Part shown: one piece after another, positions 16,597-25,000 of the stretch
How the letters are laid out: each line of letters starts with the position of its first letter
Numbering within the stretch: the first letter of the stretch is position 1
NCBI GenBank assembly: GCA_003427395.1
Contig: BFEA01000253.1
Span: forward strand, 288,466 to 313,465
Reading direction: 5' to 3'
Source: Chara braunii
Lineage: Eukaryota > Streptophyta > Charophyceae > Charales > Characeae
Length of the DNA: 25,000 bases
The notes under the pieces: model-generated
The model's input: only the letters and a program-made list of their open reading frames with translations
Told to the model about the DNA's origin: nothing
Database searches by the model: none
Program-made: the position numbers and the translations under genes

Positions 16597-16869
16597 TTAC
16601 TGATAACCATAGATAACTCTCCTCGCTTCCTCGACTGAACCTACAGAAGAGATGGTCGCATACACTCTCCCATCAAGTTCATGAATGTAGTGAATGTACT
16701 CTATTTTTGTATGATTCCTCACTAAAGTCAAAGCGTGTTCCATCATATACAAGGTATGGCAATGGAGTTCTTCTACTATTCTCTCTTCCCAACCCTCCGT
16801 TCTCCCTCGGCACAGTGAGTAGGTCACTCTCACTGTGTCCTCACTGTTAGTCTCCCCACCGGGATTCAT
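16597..16869 (-). CDS. small orphan ORF, 90 aa
   Basis: ATG at 16869 with an in-frame TAG four codons upstream, so this start is the natural one. The 90-residue product reads MNPGGETNSEDTVRVTYSLC at its start. It then has a helix-prone EERIVEELHCHTLYMMEHAL and a KIEYIHYIHELDGRVYATIS stretch that alternates like beta strands, ending EEARRVIYGYQ. The beta-alpha pattern looks like a small folded domain. No family is recognised. It has the same orientation as the 217-aa ORF 760 bp further on, with the 22-bp repeat between them. An ORF of this length can arise by chance, so it may not be a gene. Confidence 0.35.
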   Translation of the reverse strand: MNPGGETNSEDTVRVTYSLCRGRTEGWEERIVEELHCHTLYMMEHALTLVRNHTKIEYIHYIHELDGRVYATISSVGSVEEARRVIYGYQ

Positions 16870-18550
16870 TGCATTGAACTACTTTCACATGCTAGGAAAA
16901 TTTGTCAGGGCCTTAACAGAGATTTATCGGTGCAGTCTCTGAAGACTGAACGTTATCAACTGGTATGTCACTGAAGTTGACAGCTCGGTTACGGAGCCAA
17001 AGAAGAATGTCAGACATTGAGTGTCACGGGCTATTTAACTCATCTTATGGTCCGTCCTGACTAGATCCCTAGCCGCAGAAGACAAAGCAAAAGGGCTCTG
17101 CAGTTTCCTTGTCTGGCTTGCAAAGTAAATTCACATTTTGATGAAGCACTGATCTTTTACCATTTTGAATATGACATGGTTCAATAGTAGAAATGATATT
17201 TTTATACATAACCCCTCACACTCATTTATCTGAGGTCTGCTAGTGGATACAAGGATACTCGAACACTCAGTCTACAGTTGAAGTCAGTTTCGGATACCAC
17301 CGGTTTTTTTTCCTTGTCCCAGTTAAGGTTGTTGTCCTCAGCCACTGAAACGCACATGAGCATGGTTACGCTCTGTACTTCACTGTGTACCTCATGACTC
17401 TTCTTTTCTGTAAAGGCTCATTTAAGTTAACTCGAAGTACTCAAACCAAAGCTCAGGACATAACGAGCATCGCTAGGAATTTTGACTGTGAAAAGTCCCT
17501 CATTGACAGTCTGCGTTTTAGGGCCCAGACAAGTGACTATTTTTCAAGTCTACGGAGTATACGGTCGGTGATCAATTACAAGGACGGAGCAAGTCACAGC
17601 TAAACCCGTACTCCCGTTACCTTAAATACAGTCCCCAATAGTGGCTCTCGCTCAAGCTAGACGTGGCTGACTGTCGATTCTCACAATGTAGGCAACCTGT
17701 CATCAGTTATCACTGTTGTCGTATACAGATCGAGTGTCGTTTGGTGCGGTCCAACGTTATCATGAAAAGATGGTCTGCCAAATTCTGCGTGCCCGGAAGC
17801 TTAGCATTCGTTGATGCAGCCACGCACGATTCTCACTCGGATGACACTCGGTTTCACTATTGATTTCCAAATAGAATTTGTCAACTTTTACCAAACGTGC
17901 GTTCTTTTTGAATGGTCAAAGAAAATGTTTGTGCTCCACTGAGAGCCTGTTATCACGCTTTATAAGTGCAAGGCACGAGGGAGCTTAGTTGTACTAACTT
18001 ATGATTTTCTCAGACTTCCAAGAGAACACGGTACTCAAAGCATCTTTCCAATCACCTAGGATGAAACTGCCTACTCCCCGCGACTACTTACTCCCAGTCA
18101 TCACCAGGGCGGGAGACGTTTCGACTCTTGATACCCTTCCCGATTATAGCATTTCATGGACACTTCCAGGCAGCCCACTCATCCCTATCAAAATACGTGG
18201 TCTAAACCCTCATTTTGCACAAAAGTTTTAAGCACTCAACCTCTAAAGGTTTACGGGGATAGAACGTGATTGAGACCTTGAAAACTGATCGCGAACTGAT
18301 CATTAGCATCCCATTCCCTTCGTAATTAGTCTCCATCGAGCAAAAACTTTGCAAGAAGATACCCGATTTTTCTCAAGACTGATTTCCTCTTTTTCATCAA
18401 AGGACTACGAAGAATTTGAAAGAGGTATTCTTGGAGTATCTCCCTTCACCCGCACACTCCGCCCCTATCGTACGGGAGGAAGAATCCGTTTTGTGTGGTT
18501 CTGATTAGCAGGCTAGAGCTTAACGATCGCAGAGCACCAAACTCTCATTG
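16870..18550. other. no assignable gene; short ORFs only
   Basis: Plus-strand ORFs of 66-76 codons (17385-17603, 17663-17863, 18001-18231) and a minus-strand frame near 18440-18250 (including YLFQILRSPLMKKRKSVLRK, broken by two stops) are present. None carries a recognisable motif. I looked for RT, integrase, protease and RNase H motifs in part of this interval (about 18060-18540, minus strand) and saw none. Confidence 0.45.
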
Positions 18551-18640
18551 TTAAGCTCGCCTTGCCCAACCCATCACTAACCCAACGGTTTCTTCTCTCA
18601 GCGCAAGAGCCCCGAGTACCAACAAGAAGAGTACTGTAAT
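18551..18640 (-). CDS. possible small membrane peptide, about 30 aa
   Basis: Within a 61-codon minus-strand frame (18736-18551), an internal ATG gives MITVLFLLVLGALAL followed by REETVGLVMGWARRA and a stop. The first part is a typical hydrophobic signal or membrane segment with an Ala-x-Ala-like end. Only about 15 residues follow. A chance hydrophobic stretch is quite possible, and no homologue is recognised. Confidence 0.22.
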   Translation of the reverse strand: MTVLFLLVLGALALREETVGLVMGWARRA

Positions 18641-18736
18641 CATAGAACCGTTCACACCACAACATGGAAAGGAGTGAGCATGCAAGAGGGTTAAACGATT
18701 CGAGAGAGAGTGGCCTCTTATCTGGTTAATCAACAC

Positions 18737-20130
18737 GCTTGCTACTCAAAACAACCATTAAGGTTCTCCAGGCGAGGGTTCATTCCTCATATCGGGTCTC
18801 GTCAGTCTCAAAGCCTGACAACTGCATATAGTCTCCCTCTTCAATCAGCACATAACGGCCATTGGTCCAAAACTACCCATCATACAAACTTAGTATTTAA
18901 ATCTACCCGCCTCAAGTTTAAAGTCACGTCACGACATCAATACCTAGCGTCAACGCCTCGTCATACTGTGTCGCGTGTCAGAGAGTACCGCAGCGCACAA
19001 TGCCACGCGTCACGCAGTGCTACGCGTCACACAGTGCCGCGCGTCTGCCACCCGTTTTCCATCACGTCCAGTGGCGTCCGAACTTACAGTCGTTCAGGGA
19101 GGGAAACCAAACGTCTACTTCACTAAACACTCCTTTCCCTTCTTTTAACACGAAGAATGATAACAGGAGAAAACTTGAACAGAGTTGACAATCAAGATAG
19201 CAACTCAGCTTTCCCAATATTCCTTCACACATGCTTCTCCCTCTCCATGTACCTCTCGTCCCAGCAACCCACCAGTTATCCTCACCAGTGTTCACAGAGT
19301 CACTTAACGTGAAGTGCTATCAAGACTTATGAGAGAAGGTAAAGTCAACTAAATCTCGTGATACAGCCACTTGACTTCTCAAGGACCCATCCCCCACGAT
19401 TCTACGACCACGTTTAGTCCCTTTCTCTCTCTTACAACTCAACAACTTGATCCTCTCTCCTCTTTTAATGTGCAGTTGAGCGCTCTCTCGTCACCAATGA
19501 TCAGGAGACAGTCATGGCGAAGACTGGGACCAAGGGAAACAATACCGACTCGCCACCATAATTCGAGAAGGAACACTTTAGCAAGAAAACACTACTGCGC
19601 ACAAGCGGTGGTCTGCATACGTAACAGAGAGAGTTTTTCAAGTGATCGGTAGTGCTCGTTCAAGAGTTGATACAGTCGACATCACCTGGGGAAAAGAGAT
19701 ACTCCACGTCTTTCGGTTCCTCGCACTCACGACTACTCTTGCCCATAAAAAGGGAGTCATCCAGCTATTTCACCTTGGCAGATTGGCCCTCTTGAGCACC
19801 TCTAAAGCCCGCCAAGATAATCACTCTCCTGAATAAACCCAAAACTGATCACCTGATAGACGAGCAAAAGAGCACGGAGACTGATCACTTGGCGAATGAG
19901 CGAGAAGCGCTCCGAAAACAGGTCGCTCTGGCGAAAGCGCGAGGACATACAGAGACGGGTAACTTGTCGAATGAGAGAAAAACTCTCAGAGAGCCGTGCG
20001 CAATAGCGTTGACCCTTTCTTTCTCTGCTTGTCACGATCACACACTGCAGTCCAGTTGACGTCAGCATCTCCAACGCACACTCTGCTCTAGTCTCCCCTT
20101 TTTCCCGTCGTTGACCTGCCGCGCGCCCTC
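18737..20130. other. no assignable gene; short repeats
   Basis: Plus-strand ORFs such as 18710-19126 (138 codons) are Ser/Arg/His-rich and have no motifs. A 17-bp tandem pair, ACGCGTCAC(G/A)CAGTGC, lies at 19005 and 19022. No regulatory site or RNA gene was recognised. Confidence 0.45.
19844..19990. repeat. degenerate 36-40-bp tandem repeat, four copies
   Basis: Units beginning near 19844, 19880, 19920 and 19955 share A(C/G)(T/G)G(A/T)(T/C)C.C(C/T)(T/G)G(A/G)(T/C/A)GAAT/AGCGAG-like sequence. On the minus strand they give a repeated SFSLIRQV / RFSLIRQV peptide in a 110-codon frame (20134-19802), which is probably not a gene. Confidence 0.6.
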
Positions 20131-20598
20131 TCACATATGTCTTTTCCCCCTGCTCTGCTTCTCTCCCGCCCCGCGGCCTCTGGGCGTCAGTTGTCTCGAG
20201 CTGGCCTCATGTCCCTCTTCCACCGGCTTCGCGACTCGGTGATGCCTCTGGATCTCGCCCGGTCTATTCCAGGACCTGAGGTCCGTTTCCGGATCTCCTG
20301 CTTCACTCATCTCACTCTCCCCACCTGAGTCCCTGTTCTGGTGGGCTTGCTCCAGGTCCGCCGTGTCCATCGAAGTTTCTGTCTCTTGGTAAGTCACCGT
20401 TATCCGTAGTCTCGCCGTCACACCGTCCCTCCTACAGCGTCTCTCCGCTCGATCTCTCGCCTCTGTAATCACGTCTTGCAGCTTTCCATCGGTCTGCATC
20501 TCCACCTCTTTTGCTCCCTCCACGTTGATCTTCAATAACACGTCGTCTCCACCGTCGTAGTTGAGTATAACGGTGATCCAGGGCCCTTCCCCGGACAC
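20131..20598 (-). CDS. orphan ORF, 155 aa, compact N-terminal domain and charged tail
   Basis: An open minus-strand frame with a GTG at 20598; in-frame codons continue to a TAG about 50 bp upstream (reading TWYWYHQARWKPVSGEG), with no ATG. Residues 5-75 look folded: WITVILNYDG and VLLKINVEGA strands, a helix DVITEARDRAERRCRR, then ARLRITVTYQ. The rest is acidic (ESEMSEAGDPETDL) and then basic (RGAGEKQSRGKRHM). A small alpha/beta domain with a disordered charged tail would suit a nucleic-acid or protein-binding role, but I recognise no family. The start is uncertain; an upstream exon would be needed for an ATG. Confidence 0.4.
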   Translation of the reverse strand: MSGEGPWITVILNYDGGDDVLLKINVEGAKEVEMQTDGKLQDVITEARDRAERRCRRDGVTARLRITVTYQETETSMDTADLEQAHQNRDSGGESEMSEAGDPETDLRSWNRPGEIQRHHRVAKPVEEGHEASSRQLTPRGRGAGEKQSRGKRHM

Positions 20599-20639
20599 GG
20601 GCTTCCAACGGGCCTGGTGATACCAGTACCAGGTCTATA

Positions 20640-22200
20640 GCCATGCAGCGCCATGGCTAGACCGTACCCAATGGCCTCAACGCAGTGCCAGGTCACTAAC
20701 ACAGTGACGCTCGCCGGGGAGAACACCGCCCAGGCCAGTGCCTCCTTTTTCCCTCAATAGCCAGGGCCAGCGCTCAGTTTGCATGCCCTACACGCAGGGA
20801 CGCCGGTCAGGCTAAGTTCGAATACCGTCGAGAATCAGCAACTCACCGTATTACCGCTACTCACACTCGCGGAGCGGCAATGCCCTCTTCACCCATCCTT
20901 TTTAAAAGCCCAAGATCAGCCCCTGTCTTATAGAACTCAGAGGGGACCGAATCCCCGTGTCCTAGCGGGAAACAAACAAAATTTTCAGAATCACTTCCCC
21001 TTTTCCTTTCCTTTAATTTTTGTAATTATAAACAAAAATTAGGAATAATAATGAAAACAGAGCCAGTACCCCAATGGTCATAGGCCCTGTCACCACAGAC
21101 AAGACAACCGAGCTTAGCACATTGGTCCCATAACGGGATACCATCTGGCAAACCCTCTGCTCTAAAAGGGGAACACCGGACTACAGCTACCGGGTGCCCA
21201 TGTCCGATGGCAAGGAGGGGGCTTATGACCCTCCATGAGGGGGGTGATAAGCCTCCTACCGATGCGGCCACGGGTCGCCCCTCTTTTGGGGTTCTACCAC
21301 GTGGCGTCTGGACGGACCTCCCAACCATCCGTGCAAGAACGACAGGCCTAATCAGTCTGGACCACAGACTACGACCACATTCAAGATTCGAACCGTTTGA
21401 TTTCCCGTGAAGCGACGAAAAGGGGAAAAAAGAATCAAAAGGAAAACTCCGCACTCGTAACAAAAAGGAAAATCCTAAATAATAATAATAACTATAATAG
21501 GAAGTGGACAGCCGCCGCCAGATTACTCCAGACTAACGCGACAACTCTGATCCACATGCTGATCAGACGTTCCGTCCTCTTTTGTTCTATTCTCATTTTC
21601 TTATTTCCTCTTTTACCCTTTTAACGTGGCTACTGGGGACCAGTGCACAGCTAAAATATCCGCACGAGTCCCTATCACGTTTGCACCTGCCCCGGTTCAT
21701 GACCCTAAACCAGGCAGCCCCTTAACTCGAGCAAGCCAACCTATCTGACAGTGACTGCGGCTAGAGAACTCAGACCGCCGGCCAACCCCAAATTAAAGCA
21801 GGAACTTAGGGCTTCCCATAAGCTTGTCTGTCGGTTTTCTTTCCTTCTATTTTTCTTTTCCCATATTTTTTTCTCTTTTCTTATTCCCTTTTCTTTGGTC
21901 CTTTTTCAACAACGATATCTATCGCGCGCACCTAACCCATAACCTAGCTAGAAGGTGTTCGGCACGCAGTAAAAAAAACAGTGCCGACTTGTCTACTTCC
22001 GCATCCCAGGGCGAGCCCGGCGGCTACCACAGCCTCAGGCCAGTCGTGCTCTGCTGTACAGCAGGGCGCCAAGCCTGCGTGGACCAATGGAAAGTCCTGC
22101 GGCGCACCTTTTGATGAGGCAGGCGCCAAGCAGGACCGGTCCACGTCATGGTACAGCCCACGTACTAAGTGTCATAGTGTTTCGGGAGTAGCTACAAATC
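20640..22200. other. no assignable gene
   Basis: A minus-strand ORF (21463-21026, 145 codons) contains WDQCAKLGCLVCGDRAYDHW, whose Cys spacing vaguely resembles a zinc finger, but nothing else supports it. Two tRNA-like T-loop words (CGAATCCCC near 20947, GATTCGAACC near 21384) have no matching acceptor or anticodon arms. T/C-rich runs lie at 21580-21620 and 21835-21905. Confidence 0.45.
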
Positions 22201-22774
22201 GCAGCACTTAAGCTAAGGGTGGTACCAAGTAGGAACTTGGGACACCGCGCCCTCCCACACTGGGCCACCCCAGGTCGCCCAGAAGGGCGCTCGGGGCGCC
22301 CGGCCATGCGACCCCTCTGGCCAGGCCCCCGAACCCCCACAGCGCCGCCCCCCAAATCGCCTCAAAAAAAAAAATTTGCACTGCGGGCTGGAGGCCCAGA
22401 GGGAAAATTTTTTTTTGGCGGCCACCCCTTTTTTTTGGGGGTCCAGTAGGTCCCATTTCGTAGTTTTTTTTTTGGGGGGGACCTGGGCCGTCGATCTGCT
22501 TTGATCGATGGCGCGGAAGTCCCAAGATTTTGAATTCGAATCTTGGGACTTACTGCGCGGCCCTGCACCCTCCGCCCTAGCCCCCCGCACCAGTTCGTTG
22601 TTTCCCCGCTGTTGTCTCCCTGCTGTGATCGGTCGCGCCATCGATATCATCACCCTGCTGAGCCATCGTCGTCATCACCCTGCTGCCCTCCGGCGCACCA
22701 CCGTCGTCGCCGTCCAGCCCCGCCATCCTCCTCGCCCCTGACGAAGACTGCCTGCGCCACCATCGCCAGCTCAG
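22200..22774 (+). other. possible 5' exon ending in a strong splice donor
   Basis: CAG/GTAAGT at 22774/22775 matches the plant donor consensus and is followed by a pyrimidine-rich stretch like an intron. Upstream, GC-rich sequence with a duplicated CATCACCCTGCTG (near 22647 and 22674) and a 77-codon ORF (22508-22741, no motif) could be a leader exon. The segment 22360-22480 holds runs of A, T and G. No promoter or acceptor was confirmed. Confidence 0.3.
22517..22551. repeat. perfect 13-bp inverted repeat (hairpin)
   Basis: AAGTCCCAAGATT (22517-22529) and AATCTTGGGACTT (22539-22551) flank a 9-base centre containing GAATTC. Outer GCGC boxes at 22511-22514 and 22555-22558 extend the symmetry. 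It could form a cruciform or RNA hairpin. Confidence 0.93.
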
Positions 22775-22779
22775 GTAAG

Positions 22780-23660
22780 TTTTCTTCTTCTTCTTCTTCT
22801 TCTTCTTCTTCTTCTTCTTCTTCTTCTTTTCCTTCTAGTCCTTCTTCTTTATCTCTACCACGTCTTTGTTTGTTCTTCTTCGTTTTGTCTCTTTCTTCTT
22901 CCTCACCTTCTTCTCCTCCATTTCATCGTGCTCCTTTCCTTCTTCGTTAATTCTCTGTCTTCTTTTCTTTTTTTTCTTTGTCGTTTCTTCTTCTATTTGT
23001 TCTTATTCTTCATGGTTTCTTTTTTTTCTTCTTCTCTTTCTTGCTGCCGCCTCTTCTTCTTCTTCTTCTTCTTCTTCTTCTTCTTCTTCGCTCCTCTTCT
23101 TCCTCCCTGTTTCTTCCTCCGCCACAGCGCTTCATCAACAAATGATCATCCTTTTTTTGGGGGGGGGACTGCTTGATTACTCTTCGGCTCCGTCTGCCAT
23201 AGCCTCCCTCCTCCCTCCCTCCCCCCTCCTCCTCCATCAGTCTCCCTTCCCTGTCCTCCTCCCTCGTTAGACTCCCTCCCTCCATCAGTCTCCCTTCCCC
23301 CTCCTCCTCCCTCCATAGGCTCCCTCCCTCCTCCTTCCCTTCCTCTTCATCTTCTTCTTCCTCCTCTTCTTACTCTCTCCCTCTCTTCTTCTTCTTCCTC
23401 CTCCTCTTCTTATTCTCTACAGTCCTTCTGGGACGCCATAGTCTTCTTCTTCTTCTTCTTCTTCTTTCCTTCTTCTCTGTAGAGTTCTGCCCCTACCTCC
23501 TACCTCCGGTAGAGTCCTGCTCCTACCTCTTACCTTCGGTAGAGTCCTGCTCCTACCTCCTCGTACCTCCGGCCATAGTCCCCCCTCCTCCCTCCTTCCT
23601 CCCGCCATAGTCCTCCCTCCTCCCTTCCTCCGTCCGGCCAAAGTCCTCCCTCCTCTCTCC
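22780..23660. repeat. about 880 bp polypyrimidine/polypurine region with (CTT)n arrays
   Basis: The plus strand is overwhelmingly C and T. (CTT)n arrays lie at about 22782-22828, 23051-23089 and 23443-23466, with CCTCCCTCC- and CTCCTACCTC-type runs between. Ser/Phe-rich ORFs here are repeat artefacts. Such tracts can form triplex (H-DNA). Confidence 0.95.
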
Positions 23661-23935
23661 CGCCATAGCCTCCCCCCCCCACCCCGGGCCCACCAACACA
23701 GAAACCAATATGCCTGGAAAAAAGAAATGATGCCGGGTTTGGTCAGTACTCGGCAAGCGCAGCAAAACCCCGTAGACCAAAAAAAAAAAAAAAAAAAATT
23801 CGGTGGATTTTTTTCATGCCTGGGGTACCCCGGGCGAGGTACCGGGCGAGGCACCTGGGGCGCCCGGCCGAGCGCCCCGGGAAAGCTAGACGCGCATTGA
23901 ATCTGCGTTGAACAGCCAATTTGACGCATATCAAT
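23660..23935. other. gene-free stretch with GC palindromes
   Basis: A 20-A run lies at 23779-23798. The segment 23820-23880 packs GGTACC, CCCGGG and an inverted repeat GGGGCGC (23857-23863) / GCGCCCC (23872-23878). GGGGCGCCCGGCC also occurs near 22293, so the two segments may share a repeat family. Confidence 0.6.
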
Positions 23936-24105
23936 GCCACCCGCGGATATCTTTTTCATCGACAAAGAATGAGCAAAAAACAAAATTTAAAGAGAGAGGA
24001 TTGTAGAGCAAGGATTTTTCGCCACCCGCGGATATCTTTTTCATCAACAAAGAATGAGCAAAAGACAAAATTTAAAGAGATAGGGTTGTAGAACAGGGAT
24101 TTTTT
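23936..24105. repeat. 85-bp tandem duplication
   Basis: GCCACCCGCGGATATC begins at 23936 and at 24021. The two 85-bp units differ at only a handful of positions. The tail word AGGGTTGTAGA appears once more near 24150. Confidence 0.95.
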
Positions 24106-24308
24106 TTTTTCGTGGGGAAACATTGGGTTTTTTTTTTTTTTTTTTAATATAGGGTTGTAGATAGTTTCAAGATCTACAATCCCATGCTTTTTATTCTTTC
24201 TTTTGACCTTAAACATATATTTTTTAATTCAAATGCATAAAAACAAAGGAAAAACCAAAAAAAGAAGGTGAAATGGGTCCCGTGTGTGTTTTCTTTTCTC
24301 TGTGTTTG

Positions 24309-24427
24309 TTTGTGTGTGTGTGTGTGTGTGTGTATATGTGCGCGCGCGCGTGTGTGTGTGCGCACGCATGTGTGTGTGTGTGTGTGTGTGTAGGTGTCGA
24401 AACACATACACACACACACACACACAC
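24309..24427. repeat. (TG)n-(CG)n-(TG)n-(CA)n block
   Basis: Alternating purine-pyrimidine sequence: TG tracts near 24311-24333, 24351-24360 and 24369-24392, a CGCGCGCGCG core at 24341-24350, and a CA tract ending at 24427. It could form left-handed (Z) DNA. The last TG and CA tracts are inverted and could form a hairpin. Confidence 0.97.
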
Positions 24428-25000
24428 GGAACTGTGGGGGGAGGGGTGGTGGGGGTATTTAGGGGGGGGCAGGGGGTGTTTTTTTTTTTGGGGGGGGGGT
24501 CCTTTTTTTTCGAGTCTAATCGTGCAGAGGTGCTGGGCTACATACCGGAACCCCCGCAGACCCAATCCGTTGAAAAAGCATGGCGAGATCCCCCCATTTT
24601 TATTGAACGGGAATTTAACAAGGGTACGGGGGGATTAAACAGCTTTTAACCGCAGTTAACTCCACACCCCCCCCCATTAAAAGGACACTCAGACTATGAG
24701 ACGGTGGCCGTACTTTCTCTTCGGTGGAAGAAGGTAGCAGAAGAGCAAGTCATTTTCAGCGTTTGAAATAGTGAAAGACTTTGTCACCCCCGCTTCCACT
24801 GACACCAATCCACTGACGCGAATCCGTTGACCCCGTCTTCTTCTTTGCTGCTTTTTTCCCCTTATTCTTCTCCTTATCCTTGTTCTCCTTCTTCCTTGCT
24901 GTTTTTTTTTTTCCCTTCATCTTCTTCTTCTTTTTCTTCTTTTTGTTCTTTTTGTTCTTCTTTGCTTCTTCATCTTCTTCTTCTTTTTGTTCCTTGCTGT
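24428..25000. other. gene-free stretch; G/T runs, then C/T-rich sequence
   Basis: 24435-24500 is a series of G runs that could form a quadruplex, with a T-run inside. A 14-bp unit (CCACTGACACCAAT / CCACTGACGCGAAT) is repeated near 24795-24825. From about 24836 to the window end the plus strand is again CTT-rich. No coding evidence was seen. Confidence 0.6.

Noticed and set aside
20618-20625. TGATACCA, reverse complement of the tRNA-Met-type primer site TGGTATCA of plant LTR retrotransposons, just before the 155-aa frame
   Set aside because: Only eight bases match, no LTR pair was found on either side, and no protease, RT or integrase follows.
20930-20965. tRNA-like T-arm (GGGG-ACCGAAT-CCCC)
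   Set aside because: The loop does not match TTCRANN and there is no matching acceptor or D-arm upstream.
21380-21400. GATTCGAACC, a tRNA T-loop word on the minus strand
   Set aside because: The flanking bases do not pair into a T-stem and no cloverleaf is possible.
21026-21463. 145-codon minus-strand ORF with CAKLGCLVCGD
   Set aside because: The Cys spacing alone is weak, the rest is low in structure, and nothing nearby supports a gene.
22543-23285. Ser/Phe-rich plus-strand and Arg/Glu-rich minus-strand ORFs
   Set aside because: They arise from CTT arrays and polypyrimidine sequence and have no motifs.
24174-24649. Cys-Val and Thr-His repeat ORFs
   Set aside because: They are translations of the TG/CA block.

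Overview
The window is eukaryotic nuclear DNA. About 40% is one large degraded LINE (non-LTR retrotransposon), followed by roughly 15 kb of repeat-rich, gene-poor sequence. The LINE has an ORF1 with a zinc knuckle, an APE-type endonuclease, a reverse transcriptase and a C-terminal zf-RVT zinc finger. This is the layout of plant L1-type elements, so a plant or streptophyte alga is the best guess. A charophyte such as Chara would fit the long microsatellites and roughly even base composition, but nothing in the window proves it.

Layout. 1-29: poly-A at the window edge. 30 to about 9913 (minus strand): the LINE. Its ORF1 runs from an ATG at 9913 to a TAA at 4413, about 1,830 codons with frameshifts and three nonsense codons, and is swollen by nested in-frame tandem repeats. 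ORF2 runs from a probable ATG at 4363 off the low-coordinate edge: endonuclease (about 4245-3480), linker, RT fingers and palm (about 2830-1900), thumb and connection (about 1840-1300), and zf-RVT finger (about 440-30). Two 74-bp tandem units lie just upstream (10017-10158). 10200-12110: CCCACCC-rich sequence, GA/TC microsatellites, a 38-bp minisatellite and a 147-bp-offset duplication. 12110-14500: weak coding remnants, a stem-loop followed by AATAAA, and several copies of a GGACCCCACTGG motif, two of them forming a 29-bp inverted repeat about 1 kb apart.

14800-21500 is a different kind of sequence, with few microsatellites and no recognisable transposon domains. It carries three orphan minus-strand ORFs: 20598-20131 (155 aa), 16869-16597 (90 aa) and 15838-15185 (217 aa, in a frame that stays open back to about 16018). 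They are the best candidates for something undescribed. I could not assign any of them to a family.

22200-25000: a perfect 13-bp-arm hairpin, a good splice donor (CAG/GTAAGT at 22774/22775) leading into about 900 bp of polypyrimidine sequence, an 85-bp tandem duplication, a Z-DNA-type (TG)n/(CG)n/(CA)n block and runs of G and T. No intact host gene and no tRNA or rRNA gene was found.
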